This document shows, in pieces, positions 11,216 through 21,689 of a stretch of DNA of 64,000 bases. Source of the stretch: Alitta virens (Eukaryota > Annelida > Polychaeta > Phyllodocida > Nereididae); assembly GCA_932294295.1 (NCBI GenBank), contig OW028582.1:38662204-38726203 (forward strand). Reading direction: 5' to 3'. How positions within the stretch are numbered: the stretch's first letter is position 1; the number at the start of each line of letters is the position of its first letter. The position numbers and the translations under genes are program-made. Under the pieces are notes generated by a model that had not been told where the DNA came from, did no database searches, and saw only the letters and a program-made list of their open reading frames with translations.

Positions 11216-11724
11216 AGTCACGGTAAGCCGTTTTCTTAAGGTGCAAAGCTAGTAATTGTGTTCTACTGTTTTTGCTCTTCACTCCTGTAGCAATTATGGT
11301 TCAAAGCAACTTCGATAGAATACACCAGACCAGGCAAGACAGCTCAGTTGGTTTGACAAACTCTTGCAGCAATCTGTTTAGAATTGATGCAGATGTTTTG
11401 CGTTAAAGTCAGTCTCTAACAACTCCTTTTCTCTAAAGAAACTGTTAAAAATTAAACATTGTATTCTGTCTTCTTGCAGAAGCCTATGTTTCTCTTCCAT
11501 TCATCAAGAGCATCTCTGCAGCAGCAGCTCACTTGTGATGCCAACTCTTGCCTCCGGGCTGATGCAGAAGTCTGCCAAGGGTACTTCTGTAAAAGTAATA
11601 ATGATAAATGAGGTCTCAGTTTGAGACACATGATGAATTATTTTTATTACCTGTAGAAATCTTAGGTTGTGCCCCTCAACTCCATAAACGCATACGATGA
11701 AAAATATACCTCACAATATTTGCT
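11216..11724. other. Unassigned intergenic stretch
   Basis: No supported coding frame or recognised repeat. Confidence 0.35.
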
Positions 11725-11726
11725 TC

Positions 11727-12007
11727 AGGCAGCTGGGTGTCCTAATGGTAAAGGCATCCGCCAATTCCACATTGGCCAGCTCTGCTGTAGGTTCCGGGTT
11801 CGATCCCTGGCCCTGGCACTCTTTGTGAGCTACATCCCAGCTGGACGTCGTTCGGATGAGACGTTAAATTGGCGGTCCCTTGTACTCTTTGTCAGTGCTG
11901 AGGCAAGTAAAATGTTTCACTCATGTGGTAAATGTGTAACATGGGTGGACTCTTCCTCTCCCTCTCACCTCATCAATCAACCTTTGCTAGTGGCAAGAAC
12001 TTGCCTT
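11727..12007 (+). mobile_element. tRNA-derived SINE, the most complete copy
   Basis: The A-box region GTCCTAATGGTAAAGGCATC is followed by an intact B box GGTTCGATCCC at 11797-11807. The body reads GAGCTACATCCCAGCTGG, GATGAGACGTTAAATTGG, AAATGTTTCACTCATGTGG. The 3' end TGCTAGTGGCAAGAACTTGC is followed by an (ATCT)n tail at 12027-12049. A 204-codon open frame running through it is incidental. Confidence 0.85.
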
Positions 12008-12049
12008 AGAGGGCTGCACTTCCCATATCTATCTACCTATCTATCTATT

Positions 12050-12975
12050 ATTTGCATATTCATTAAGACATATGAAACAGCCTTTGAGGGATCTCTTGGA
12101 TCAGTGTTGAACTGCAGAAGTGGAATTAATCTGAAGCTGAATCAAAGAAAATACCTCACTAAAGAAAATGTTTTTTTGAGATGTTTGTGGTATCTTAGCT
12201 GTCAGTTTTGTGCTACAGCATGTGCTTTTAAATACATAGTTGTTCAACTGATATTTCTTCTGCTTAGTAACCAGTCAGTATAATTAGGCTCACCTGCTAA
12301 TCAATATCCTTGAACTAATTTGGCAAAAGAGAACCTTAATCAAACAGCTCGCACTGGATTCTTGCCAGGTAAGCAACTCATCTAATTTGCAATTTATCGA
12401 GCTATCTACTTCGCTATTATTCCACCGACCTTGGTGTAGTTATATATACTCATCTTGACGGTGGGATCATTTTTATGACATAAGTAGACAATAATGAAAA
12501 AAATTTGATGGATTTGATTGTGCATTAGTATTTTCTGTGGAATGATATGTACAATGCCCTATGGCCCTGTCAGCCAGGTAGAAGTCCTTTATTCCTAAAC
12601 ATTGACAGATTAGATCGCATATTCTATTTAGGCTGCTCAATTGTGTGTCAAGGCTAAACTCAGTTAGAATAAATGTGGTAAATTTCATTAAGACTTTTAT
12701 AACTAATTTCGTTTATTTGAGAACCTAACCTTCCTTTCTTTCAAATTGTGTTCTTATTTGTCAGACATCGTATTCTAATTTCACTAGATCTAAAATTTTG
12801 TCAAGGCTGGCCAAACTTGACCGGATTCTCCATTAGCAACCAAACGAAGCAACTCGTTTTACTTCGCATCAAAAGGAAATAACATTACACTGATTGATTC
12901 AGTGCTTCTGTCTCCTATACATCAGAGATTTAATATAATGATTTATGAAAATATTTTAATGTCATTTATAATTAT
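12050..12975. other. Unassigned intergenic stretch
   Basis: AT-rich. No gene supported. A minus-strand frame at 12473-12688 has no recognisable motif. Confidence 0.3.
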
Positions 12976-12979
12976 TATA

Positions 12980-13365
12980 CTTCTCATAGTAATCTTAGTA
13001 TTTCGATAATGAATATAACCAAGACTAAGAATGAATCTCTTTAAGAAATCTATTGTATTTAGAGGTCCATTTTTATGAAATAAATCAATTAAATTAAATA
13101 GCCTTCCAATTGATGTATGGAATTCATCTCCTTTAGATAACTTTAAAGTAAATGTGAAAGACATACTTCTTATGTGTAAGTAAATATTCCTTGTCTATTT
13201 TAATATATTATTTGTGATATATTTAGACTTCATTGAATTATGACGTTGTGGGAGTATTTTAAGCTCTTAGGAGTTTCCAGCTCCCGTTTTGTATCTTCTG
13301 ATCGTTTGCTATTGACTATTTCTGTATTCTATACTATCTAGTGAAATAAAAATATATATCAAGAC
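12980..13365 (+). mobile_element. LINE 3' end fragment, heavily decayed
   Basis: One plus frame, with stops, reads MNLFKKSIVFRGPFL, then NSLPIDVWNSSPLDNFKVN. This is the SxxFRGPxLWNxLPxxI...SLxxFKxxxK pattern that closes many non-LTR reverse-transcriptase proteins. An AAATAAAAATATATAT tail near 13342 would be the 3' end. Too short for clade assignment. Confidence 0.55.
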
Positions 13366-13384
13366 CTCAATGCTTCGGGGTCTG

Positions 13385-13530
13385 AAGCTCAGTCAGCTTA
13401 TTTGACCACATGCCAGAGGCAGACATAATGATGAAATGAAAGGGCTTGGAGACCGCATCATATCAAAATGTCATTTACCCTATAGGTTACATTGCTCAGC
13501 ATAGACACCGAGTACAAGGCATCTCCTATT
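13385..13530 (-). mobile_element. tRNA-derived SINE fragment
   Basis: On the minus strand: GGAGATGCCTTGTACTCGGT, TCTATGCTGAGCAATG, AAATGACATTTTGAT, TCATTATGTCTGCCTCTGGC. The head is missing. Confidence 0.7.
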
Positions 13531-13969
13531 AGTTATTTGATCTTTTCAGCTTATCAATTTTGTACATAAATGATTGTGCTAATAAAATATTTCTTTGCAG
13601 CATAATTTCGTCATATTTTTGTCTAAAGAATCACATGCCTTGTGGTAGGGAAATTTCTGATCTGATCTAAATGATCTTAATATATCAGCAATATTTGATT
13701 AGCTTTGATGCATATGGCATATTAAGGTTAGAGGGCAGCACTTTAGAGTCTCTTCCATATCAATGCAACCAGAGGGCTTAGTCCCTCCATATTCAAAATC
13801 TGAGGAAACCTCTGTCTCCTTTGGGCATTTCTGAGCAGGTTGCTTTCCAAGCAACAACTTATTTATGATACCAAGGTATGTTCATTCTTTATTCAGTCAA
13901 TGTACTTTATTAGTTATAGTAACACAATTTCTAGCTGCCACCCTAATTTGAACTTGCCTGTATGTTGTA

Positions 13970-14480
13970 GTCAACATACATGCACCTGGGCTACCAGCGA
14001 CAAACAGTGATATACAGAAATTACAAAAGCTTTGATTTGGAAAAATTCTCACGCGATATTGGAAGTTTTAACAATACATCCGATAACTATTGGAGTCTAC
14101 AGAAACTGCTGCGGGAGGTCATGGATGAACATGCAACTCTTAAAAAGCCAAATTTCGGGCATAAAAAATTTAAGAAATTCCTGAACGACAGAAATTGGGA
14201 GAAATACCTTGCCCAGCAAAACTTAACCACAAGCATTAGGAAAACAGCCATCAAGGAGTACTTTAACAACAAGTGCAATGGTTGCCAGAAATATCCTGAC
14301 TTTCAGAAGACGATACAGCCCTTTTTAACCAAAAAGGGCTCGTCAAATGAAACTGGCATTATGATCCGTCTGACAATGACATCGAGACAAATCCCGAAGA
14401 AGTTGCCACTTTAATGAATGATTTCTATGTTAATATTTCCTCAAAAATAGGAGGGAATGTCAACCTACAGCAGATATAAG
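13970..14480 (+). mobile_element. LINE ORF2 fragment between endonuclease and reverse transcriptase
   Basis: The open frame at 13980-14414 reads VIYRNYKSFDLEKFSRDIG, then LLREVMDEHATLKKPNF and FWK/FQKTIQPFLTKKG-like residues. This is the linker seen between the endonuclease and reverse transcriptase of CR1/L2-like LINEs (YRxYKxFxxxxFxxDL...HAPLKK...FWxxIKPFLS). A frameshift near 14350 moves the continuation (PEEVATLMNDFYVNISSKIG) to another frame. Both ends are truncated. Confidence 0.8.
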
Positions 14481-14876
14481 AGACAAATATACAGTTCATT
14501 TTTAAATGTGTACTTTCTTCAACGACCATTTTTAGTATGCACAATATTGCCTGGTATCGTGATCTTTGCCTCTACTTTGACCAGAGACACACGCAATTCA
14601 ACTCTCCTCTATTTGATGTAGTTTCTGCTTCAATAGACTTGGAAAGAACAGAAGAACCAGGCCAACTTGAAGTGCAGCATACAAGGAATTCGACAGTGTC
14701 AGATTCGCCGCAACTGGACACTAAGTTTGTGACTTTATTTCACTTTTTCTGCCTGAATTTCTGCCCAACCCCTATTTCACCCTCAAAGCAGTCTTCACCT
14801 GAGGTGTGAACAACATTAAGGAACAACGACCAGGAAACTGTGACCAGCTGAGGCTCACTACCTGTCTGCTGTTAAC

Positions 14877-15623
14877 ATGGGCGATCAAGAGGAACAACAC
14901 TGCATGCCACTGTGTGTACATGTATATAAACGACAGCACTCCAAAAAGCCAATGGTCAGGTGTTGTTTGTGCATTCAGTGGTATCATCTTGGATATGTGG
15001 CCCTCAATAAAGATGACGCAAGTGGAGTGTGGACATGCACTTACTGCAGAACCCTATGCAATGATATCTGCTCAATGAAACAATCTCAAGAAAAGATGCA
15101 ATCTACAATAGACACAATGAGTGACCAATTAACAGCTCTCACGAGAACAATTGAGGTCCTGACCCAACACTCCCTTAGATTAGTTGAAGATAAGAATAAA
15201 GAGTGTACCAGACTGCATGAAGAAAATGCAGAGCTGAGGGAATGCCTGGCAAAACAAACGTCACTGCAAAGCAAGGGCAAATGGGAAGACCAGCACTACT
15301 CATTGGAGGGGTTCACTCGAAGACCAGCACTACTCATTGGGGACTCCACAATCAGGGACATAGACCTAGCCAAGTTAACAGATACAGAGGTTATGTGCAT
15401 GCCTGGTGGAACAATAGATGACATCAATGATACTTTGAGGTCCAAGACTGGTCCCTATCGACAAATGATGTTCTGTGTTGGCACCAATGACTGCAGCGAC
15501 TGCGCTGAAGACAATGATGAGTACAAACAAGTCATTAGTGCAGCTATGAACGTCACTACCAAGCCAGCAGATGTCACTTTATTTTCCCGTCCAGATGTGA
15601 TGATGAGAGAGTTGCATCTCTGA
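14877..15623 (+). pseudogene. LINE ORF1: PHD-like finger, coiled coil, SGNH-type esterase (frameshifted)
   Basis: ORF1 proteins of CR1-type LINEs bind the element RNA and may carry a PHD finger and an esterase-like domain. Here residues about 30-60 contain CCLCIQWYH and WTCTYC, a PHD core in which the Cys expected three residues after His is Tyr (LGY), so one zinc site looks broken. Residues about 70-130 are polar and heptad-like (coiled coil). Residues about 150-205 carry ALLIGDSTIRD (the GDS nucleophile block) and VGTND (block III). The frame then shifts and continues as SLINDFNEDLSAIAQEKNAS after 15620. The frame start MGDQEEQH is the first Met upstream of the finger. Confidence 0.8.
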
Positions 15624-16032
15624 TCAATGACTTTAATGAAGACCTGTCTGCTATTGCCCAAGAAAAGAATGCATCATTTGTGAATCATGATAAAGACTTT
15701 AAACTTCTCAGTGGCCAAGCTAATGATGCAATGACGGAGAGCATCTCACGCATAAAGGCACAAGACAACTTGGCAAAAACCTTCATCTTCAAGTTCTCCC
15801 ACAATTCCGAGACAATGTCATGAGGCAAACGGCAGCAAACCCACGTCACTCGCAGCAAAATCCCCCCGCTAAGCAAGTGAGATGACCCCCAACACACCAT
15901 CATAGACAAAATGGCCGACAACAGAGCTTTAACCATGGCAATCAGAAACACAGTCATGGTAACACTGGGAACTATGGTACCCAACACCGCCCTCAAGGCC
16001 ATCCCCAGGGCAGTCCTCCACGCGCTTGTCCC

Positions 16033-16137
16033 TGCTGGTTCTGTGGGGAATACAACCATGCAGCTCGCAGCTGCCGCCATGGGCAGCCACCTTTGTGCCA
16101 AACTTGTGGTCAAGAAGGCCACACAAGACCAATTTCT
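16033..16137 (+). pseudogene. LINE ORF1 C-terminus: CCHC zinc knuckles
   Basis: In one plus frame 16033-16074 encodes CWFCGEYNHAARSC, a perfect CX2CX4HX4C knuckle. A second, CQTCGQEGH, begins at 16096 but loses its last Cys because of what looks like a 2-nt insertion (the AC doublet after GGCCAC). Restoring the frame is not needed to recognise it. These knuckles bind RNA in retroelement ORF1 proteins. Confidence 0.75.
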
Positions 16138-16426
16138 GCTCCAGAGCTGCTGACTGTTGATGGGTTGGCCATGAAGAGAGTGCCAATCCAACCAAACAAA
16201 CGTCCAATCCCAAACCACAGATTGATGCCCATATGATTTCCCAATCCATCGATCAAGAAGATGAACAAGAAACTCCAGAGATGTCTTCAAATCCTTGTAA
16301 CTCTACTTTACCAAATACTAGTCTCATTCATGAATCTCAACATGAAGACTTAACATTGACTTTACTTATGAGGACGTAGTTTGAAATGATGAAAATAGCA
16401 TATCAGAATATTGTGATGACACTCTC

Positions 16427-17160
16427 ATGCCTCTTCTGTACACTCAAAGAAAAAGCAATCCTTATGAAATTGTTATTGCACATGTCAATGTGAACAGTAT
16501 TCGATATAAATTTGCTTACTTCATTAATAGTTTATCAAAATATTTACTAGATGTACTGTGTGTCACTGAAACTAAATTAGATGACACTTTCACAAACAAC
16601 ATGTTTTATTGCAATGGATTTTGATGTCATAGGAAAGATAAAACTGCTCAGTCAGGTGGCATCATGATTTGGGTCAGAGCAGATATACCACATATCAGAG
16701 TTAATGACTTTGAGATAGATCACAAAATATGTAACATCGAATGTGTTGTATTACATTTCCAGTTGAAAAAGGTCAACTTCTATTTATCGTGTGTCTACAA
16801 GCATCCCTCAGTAGTTCAGGCAGTGACTCTGTCTTTATTGGTGACGTTAATATCAATATGAAGTCAAAACATAATATTATAGAAAAATGAACTATGTGAT
16901 GTATATGGACTAAAAAACATAATTTATTCATCCATTTGTTTCAAATCTAATGATGGTACTTTAATTGACCCTGTAATAGTATCAAACACTTCCCGATTCT
17001 GCAATGCTTTTAATGTTACAATGTCATGTAGTTGCAGTGATTGGCACAACATGGTTAGATGTATAGTGAAAGTCAAGTATCCAAGACCTGAGCCACACAC
17101 TGTAACTTATCGTAACTCCAAAACATTTAATAAATCTGAGTTTGTGAGATCTTTGACCGT
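16427..17160 (+). pseudogene. LINE ORF2 N-terminus: APE-type endonuclease (broken)
   Basis: Motifs appear in order across frames: AHVNVNSIRYK (Asn block), VLCVTETKLDDTF (catalytic Glu), a TGA at about 16622, QSGGIMIWVRADI, FYLSCVYKHPS, GDVNINM near 16842, and GTLIDPVIVS with CSDWHNM near 17030. The last two correspond to the TxIDHI and SDHN blocks, with His to Pro and SDHN to SDWHN changes. Stops and frameshifts separate them, so no enzyme is made. Confidence 0.8.
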
Positions 17161-17499
17161 GTAGACGATCAGTATTGGGCTTTTACATCTATGAATGTAA
17201 ACTTACTAAATGAACATGCACCCTTGAAAACCAGAACTGTAAGAAACAATAAGATACCGTACATGCATTCTGCATTAAAGAAAGCTATTTACAAGAGGAA
17301 CCATCTCAAGAACTTATACTTCATGGGAACTTTATCGCAAGCTTTGCAACAAAGTCACAAACATTAGAGAAAAAGCCAAATATGCTCCAGCAAAGATTCA
17401 CCAATGGAATTCTGGCAGTGTTTCAAGCCGTTTTTCACAGATAAAGACTCTAGCTCAACAACAAACATTCTACTCAAAGAAAATGATAAGATTGTTAGT

Positions 17500-17953
17500 G
17501 ACACAGGGGAAGTTTGTGAACCATTAAACAAGTTCTTTGTCACTATTGCTGATGGAATAGCAACCTTTAACTGTTTGTGATGATAATCTTGCCTCAATTC
17601 ATAACTGTAACAGCAGTCATGTTTGTGTTTTGAAGATTAGAGAGGTCCATAAAGATCCACAGCCTTTCAGTTTTAAGACTGTCAGTGCAAGTCATGTGCA
17701 AAACATTCAGAGGACATTGAATGGCAACAAATCCACTGGTTTTGATGGTGTTCCCGCTGGACAGCCAAAATATGTGAAAATGTCTCCTGAAAGTCTTTCT
17801 AGCACCTTTACCAAGATAATCAGCAATGCATTTTTGTCAAATAGTTTTTCAGAAGACCTGGGTGAAATGGTTGAAGGACAATATCATGGAGGCAAATGCT
17901 TCCAAGTTTCAAGGACTGATGCTAAATTGCAAAGAGCCATTTGTATTCAATAG
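17500..17953 (+). pseudogene. LINE ORF2 reverse transcriptase N-terminus (truncated)
   Basis: The frame at 17630 onward reads FKTVSASHVQNIQRTLNG, then NKSTGFDGVPA, the first block of LINE reverse transcriptases (LKxxKAxGxDGIPxxLLK). It departs from the family pattern after about residue 70. The catalytic FADD-type block and the fingers/palm core are deleted before the C-terminal remnants at about 18.03 kb. Confidence 0.75.
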
Positions 17954-18660
17954 CGACAGCGAGGAAATTGTGCTTTTTGTAAAAAAACAGGTGCTCAACT
18001 TCTAGACACACCAACTTGTCGCCTTTTATATACTGTTGCCTAGTCTGGCATTTTTGTGGTGTGGTACATTCAAACAAGCCATAGAAAGGATCCCATATCG
18101 AGCTTTGAAGTTTGTGTTTGCTGACTACATTTCAAGCTACGAAAGGCTTTTGAACTTTTGAACAAAGCCGGATTGCCAACCCTTGAGCTAGGTAGGACCA
18201 GATCTGTTTTAATACATATTATTAAATTTGTGAATAAACTCTCCCACCATTAATTTGTGACATGTTCAAAGAACACTGCTTAAACTAAAATTTAAAGAAC
18301 AGAATCAAGTTAGTCAAGTCACATTGCAGAACTGTGAGACATGGAGTCCAATCTATGTCTCAATATGGTGCTAAATTATGGAACTCTTTACCGGACAAAA
18401 TTAAGGAGAACCATGACTTAAGTGACTTTAAGTGTAAAATACAGAAATGGACACCACAATCCTGCAAATGCAGCTTGTGAATGTAACTTAACTTCAGCTT
18501 CTACACTTTGGCACTTCATTTATTAATTTAAATCAGTATTTTAACTCATTTCTTTTATAAACTTCTGCTTCCGGATATCCAAGTTGAGGCTAGTGTTTTG
18601 GGTTTTTCAAACTGACTATAAATAAAAGTATTGTATTGTATTGTATTGTATTGTATTGCT

Positions 18661-19400
18661 TGACCTCATGGTCAGTTGCATCTTATACCTTGCTCTGCAT
18701 ATTAATGATTGGAAAGAATTTTTAGTTGTTTGACATTAAAAATGTCAAGGAATGCATTGGCGGCAAATTTTTCAGTCCTGTCTGGTGTAATGTTTTTATT
18801 GTTTATTGAGTAATGCCGCTGTAGGAATGAGGGTGATTACAGAACAAAATGTACTGAATAAATCAAGTGATGAGCACTGAATGCAGTTTATGTAGATATT
18901 GAAGGCAAAATACCTACTGTTTTAGTATTACTTCAATGGAAAAATTGTGTATTCAGGGCAATGATGCATAAAGGTGGGTAAACTTTACACATTGTAGCCC
19001 TTGTATTGTCTTGGGATTGTAATTGGTAATCCTAGTTAGTCAAGTTTCTTTGTTTTTGTAATGTTATTATATCAGGTATGCTTTATGATGTTGATGTGAT
19101 AGCATGGTGTGAGTCTGAACTATTTATTTAATGTTTGTATTTTTCTGTTCAGATTCACCGAGTTTCGAGTAACTGGAGTGAATGAAGTGAATGTGCAACC
19201 TAAATATCAAGCGACTTGTATCATCATTTGCACAGGCGGTTACAGTCAATTAATCAATAAATAAATATCTGTTTTTATTTTATCTTACTAAACTACAATT
19301 TTCAATTATCAACAACAAAATGTCATATCAACATTACAACATTTCTTCTCATCAACTGCAAATACAATTTTCTAGTGCTAAGGGAATTGCCTGGTGGTTC
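18661..19400. other. Intergenic stretch, probable 3' flank of copy 0
   Basis: No coding frame. Because copy 0 is on the minus strand, its 3' UTR and polyadenylation signal should lie here. On the minus strand AATAAAAACAG occurs near 19270. Confidence 0.4.
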
Positions 19401-19409
19401 TAAAACCCG

Positions 19410-20028
19410 CTATACATAGTTGCCAGGTTTAGCATAATTTCCAGCATAATTTCCAGCATAGTTACCAGCATATTTTCCAGCATATACATATCCATGGTTT
19501 CCAACTCCAGTGCCGGGGACTCCATGTCTGTGGTAAGTTCCTGAGCTGGCTCCCACTGATTCAGCCACATGGTTGACACGGGCCTGACGCTCTCCATTAT
19601 AGTAATTTACTTTGTTTTCACAAGCACTGCAAAACCAAGTCAAAACATCAAGACTTCTACATAGTTGAAATTTAGAAGCAACCCATTCTTTCGGTACATT
19701 TTCCTATATATATGTGTGTGGGTAGTGATCTACATGCCAACTGAAATAGAAATTAAGTATTTTTGTAAGGAAAGCATAAACGATGTTTCTCAGGTGTGAA
19801 ATATGGTGGTACGCATTGTCCCGAAACTTTTGGGACCCACTTAATATAATTGATTATATTCAAAGACACTTGAAAAAATCTGCAAAATCACAAAAACCTT
19901 GTCTGGATATATATTTGTTCATGGTGTTACTTACAAGTTCTGGGGTTTGTCGAATCCGAAGTCCCTGTATCCACTTGGATATCAAGAAGCAGACACAGCT
20001 GCGACAATGCAGAAGAGGAGAATTTCAT
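19410..20028 (-). pseudogene. Copy 0: inverted, frameshifted copy of the GY-rich secreted-protein gene
   Basis: The exon 1 equivalent is 20028-19935 (94 nt). It aligns with the 104-nt exon of the array but lacks 10 nt (GATCATTGTT in array units) right after ATGAAATT. It also has Gly (GGA) to TGA in the old frame. Joined to exon 2 it meets a stop within a few codons. Exon 2, 19626-19410, is intact: CENKVNYYNGERQARVNHVA, then GKYAGNYAGNYAGNYAKPGN and a stop after NYV. It has three AGNY units where array copies have one, and lacks the NDGAYRGY tail. The GT-AG intron is 308 nt; its last 38 nt nearly match copy 1. It faces away from the array, head to head with copy 1. An assembly error in exon 1 is the alternative to a true pseudogene. 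Confidence 0.75.
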
Positions 20029-20084
20029 CTTGATGTGTTAGTTTCCAGACTCACTTGCTGAATGGTGAAGTTAAAGTCACTCAG

Positions 20085-20092
20085 TATATATA
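20085..20092 (-). promoter_or_regulatory. TATA box of copy 0
   Basis: TATATATA within CTATATATACTGAGTGACTT on the minus strand, about 57-64 bp upstream of the ATG. The same sentence of bases, including the CACCATTCAGCAAGTGAG leader, precedes copy 1. Confidence 0.75.
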
Positions 20093-20176
20093 GTCAACAG
20101 GAAAGCTATAGACAACATGTTTCACTAGTGCCTCTGACCATTTTTATTGCAATGTTCTCTCGAACTGTGTAAAAAT

Positions 20177-20206
20177 ATCTATTGTATTTAAATACCTCCA
20201 TGTAGC
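20177..20206 (-). promoter_or_regulatory. Conserved upstream block, copy 0
   Basis: The minus strand reads GCTACATGGAGGTATTTAAA followed by TACAATAGAT. It matches the array block CTACACGGAGGCATTTAAAT at a similar distance (about 85-115 bp) from the TATA box. It contains the palindrome ATTTAAAT. Candidate transcription-factor site; no factor is assigned. Confidence 0.5.
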
Positions 20207-20279
20207 GTCATGGCATACACCATTGTGGAAGTCTAATATACTATGTCTGGCCTCTGACCATTTGGATATCAAGTATGTT

Positions 20280-20440
20280 TCACTATGTGCTTGATTTCAA
20301 AAACATGCATACATGCTGTAATATAGTACCTCGTGCAGTGCAAATGAAAACCAAACAAATTTCTGAACTGTATATGTCTTGAAGCATACGGTAAAAATGC
20401 ACTCAGTCAGATGTCACATCAGCTCATAATTTCAGTATTG
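20280..20440 (-). other. Upstream homology of copy 0 to array spacers
   Basis: The minus strand carries TATGCTTCAAGACATATACA, GTTCAGAAATTTGTTTGGTT and GCACTGCACGAGGT. Each has a near-match in order in every array spacer (for example 23,985-24,055). Similarity continues through TGTGACATCTGACT and then fades close to the point where array spacers enter LINE sequence. This marks the pre-insertion state of the gene's 5' flank. Confidence 0.65.
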
Positions 20441-20626
20441 TTGGAGTACAATATAGTGCATGATATACATAAATACAATCATTTCAAACTGTGGTAGAAG
20501 TTTAAAAACAATAGCATTGTGTATTTGTAAGGAAAATAGGAAAATTTCTCCAAAGTGGCATGGTAACTATTGTATTTATAAAAATGTGCTGTATTTCATT
20601 ACTGCACTAAGTTTGGCTTTGGTCTT

Positions 20627-20895
20627 GGAGCAGGTCGCTTAGATCAGTGGTAGCCCACTGGGCTGCCAACTACTGGGTACTGCATTCAAATCCAGCCAAT
20701 GGTGAAAGGTTGATTTGTCATTCACCTCACTGCCTTGGCACCTGGTAGTCCTGATCAACCATCAAGCCCATTTCACCCACCCACCACTTGGTTTTGATCT
20801 GGTTAAACTTAAGCAAAGAAACGCCAATCATGTCACAGTGGCCAACCCTGCCTCCATCTCACTCTGACTTGAGTGCTCGAGCAAGTGTAGTTAGA
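20627..20895 (+). mobile_element. tRNA-derived SINE, third family
   Basis: The head CGCTTAGATCAGTGGTAGCC resembles an A box and GCATTCAAATCCAGCC a B box. An unrelated body follows (CACCTGGTAGTCCTGATCAA, CACCACTTGGTTTTGATC) and it ends near CTTGAGTGCTCGAGC. It sits between the divergent copies 0 and 1. Confidence 0.6.
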
Positions 20896-21500
20896 ATCTC
20901 TTTTGTGGTATGGTAAGTGTATAGATAAATGTGTACCCCTCACCATTGCAATTTAGCATTAGGTATGCCGGTGTTCAAATACTCATGTACAGCAGTTAGC
21001 CATTGTGTATGGGCCATGCTGCGCTGCGATTGGTAGGCAGCCAGAAAGTGGGGAAGGCCCAAGGTGACATCTGCAGCGTCATGCCAGAAATTATGAACTC
21101 ATCAAGGGCTAGTGATCTGAATTGCCTACAAGTACATTTTATGGAATAATTAAGCCAATCTTCATCCCAGAAATTCATTTTTTTCAGTGAATCATAATAG
21201 GGAAATAGAATAACTGAAATATTTATTGACACTGGCGTTCAGTGGCACAAAGTCATTACACAATAGTTACATTGTGTGACATGAGATATGTACATCCTCA
21301 AATTTTCAGGTCTACATATATCCATGTCTCACATGTAACCATTGTATAATTTTATAATGTATTATCATTTTCAGTAGTAGTCGGCATTATATAATGCACA
21401 GTCTCTATGACTTCAATTCTCATAACTATTAAATTGCATGAGAAAACAGTCAGAGGTCATATGTAATAAATAAGATGTCCACATGAATGTTACCATGCAC
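20896..21500. other. Intergenic stretch between divergent copies 0 and 1
   Basis: No gene. Its right part is the promoter-distal flank of copy 1. Confidence 0.4.
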
Positions 21501-21510
21501 AAACAATACA

Positions 21511-21538
21511 ACATAGAGGTATTTGAAAACAATGGATG
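21511..21538 (+). promoter_or_regulatory. Weaker version of the upstream block, copy 1
   Basis: ACATAGAGGTATTTGAAAAC followed by AATGGATG corresponds to the array block with several changes that destroy the ATTTAAAT palindrome. The distance to the TATA box (about 85-110 bp) is kept. Confidence 0.4.
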
Positions 21539-21621
21539 TATATCCACTTTCTATGAGTATTACGCAATTTAGTGAGGCACACCTTATTGTGTGAAGAACT
21601 TGTATCCTCTGTCTCTGTGAC

Positions 21622-21629
21622 TATATATA
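21622..21629 (+). promoter_or_regulatory. TATA box of copy 1
   Basis: TATATATA, 61-68 bp upstream of the ATG. In copies 2-15 the corresponding word is TATATAT, starting 68 bp before each ATG. The leader after it (TCACCATTCAGCAAGTGA) is shared by all copies. Confidence 0.75.
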
Positions 21630-21689
21630 CTGAGTGACTTCAATATCACCATTCAGCAAGTGAGTTTAGACATCAACAAATCTCCTAAG

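Larger units (their letters stand above)
14800..18660 (+). mobile_element. CR1-like non-LTR retrotransposon, full span but inactivated
   Basis: Traces of both proteins appear in order: ORF1 (14877 to about 16350), ORF2 endonuclease (about 16430-17160), linker (about 17180-17560), the first reverse-transcriptase block (17630 to about 17780), then a large internal deletion, then C-terminal residues (about 18030-18480). The C-terminus includes YRALKFVFADY and the pattern GAKLWNSLPDKIKENHDLSD. The 3' end is AATAAAAG followed by a (TATTG)n tail at 18629-18658. Multiple frameshifts and stops rule out activity. PHD, SGNH and CCHC domains in ORF1 with an APE-type endonuclease in ORF2 are typical of the CR1 group. 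Confidence 0.85.

Noticed and set aside
11669..12283. 204-codon plus-strand ORF as a protein gene
   Set aside because: It runs through a complete tRNA-derived SINE and its flank; there is no domain and no conserved start.
14537..14809. ORF upstream of the LINE ORF1 as a separate gene
   Set aside because: Its position and overlap with the LINE 5' region suggest retroelement or chance sequence; no motif seen.
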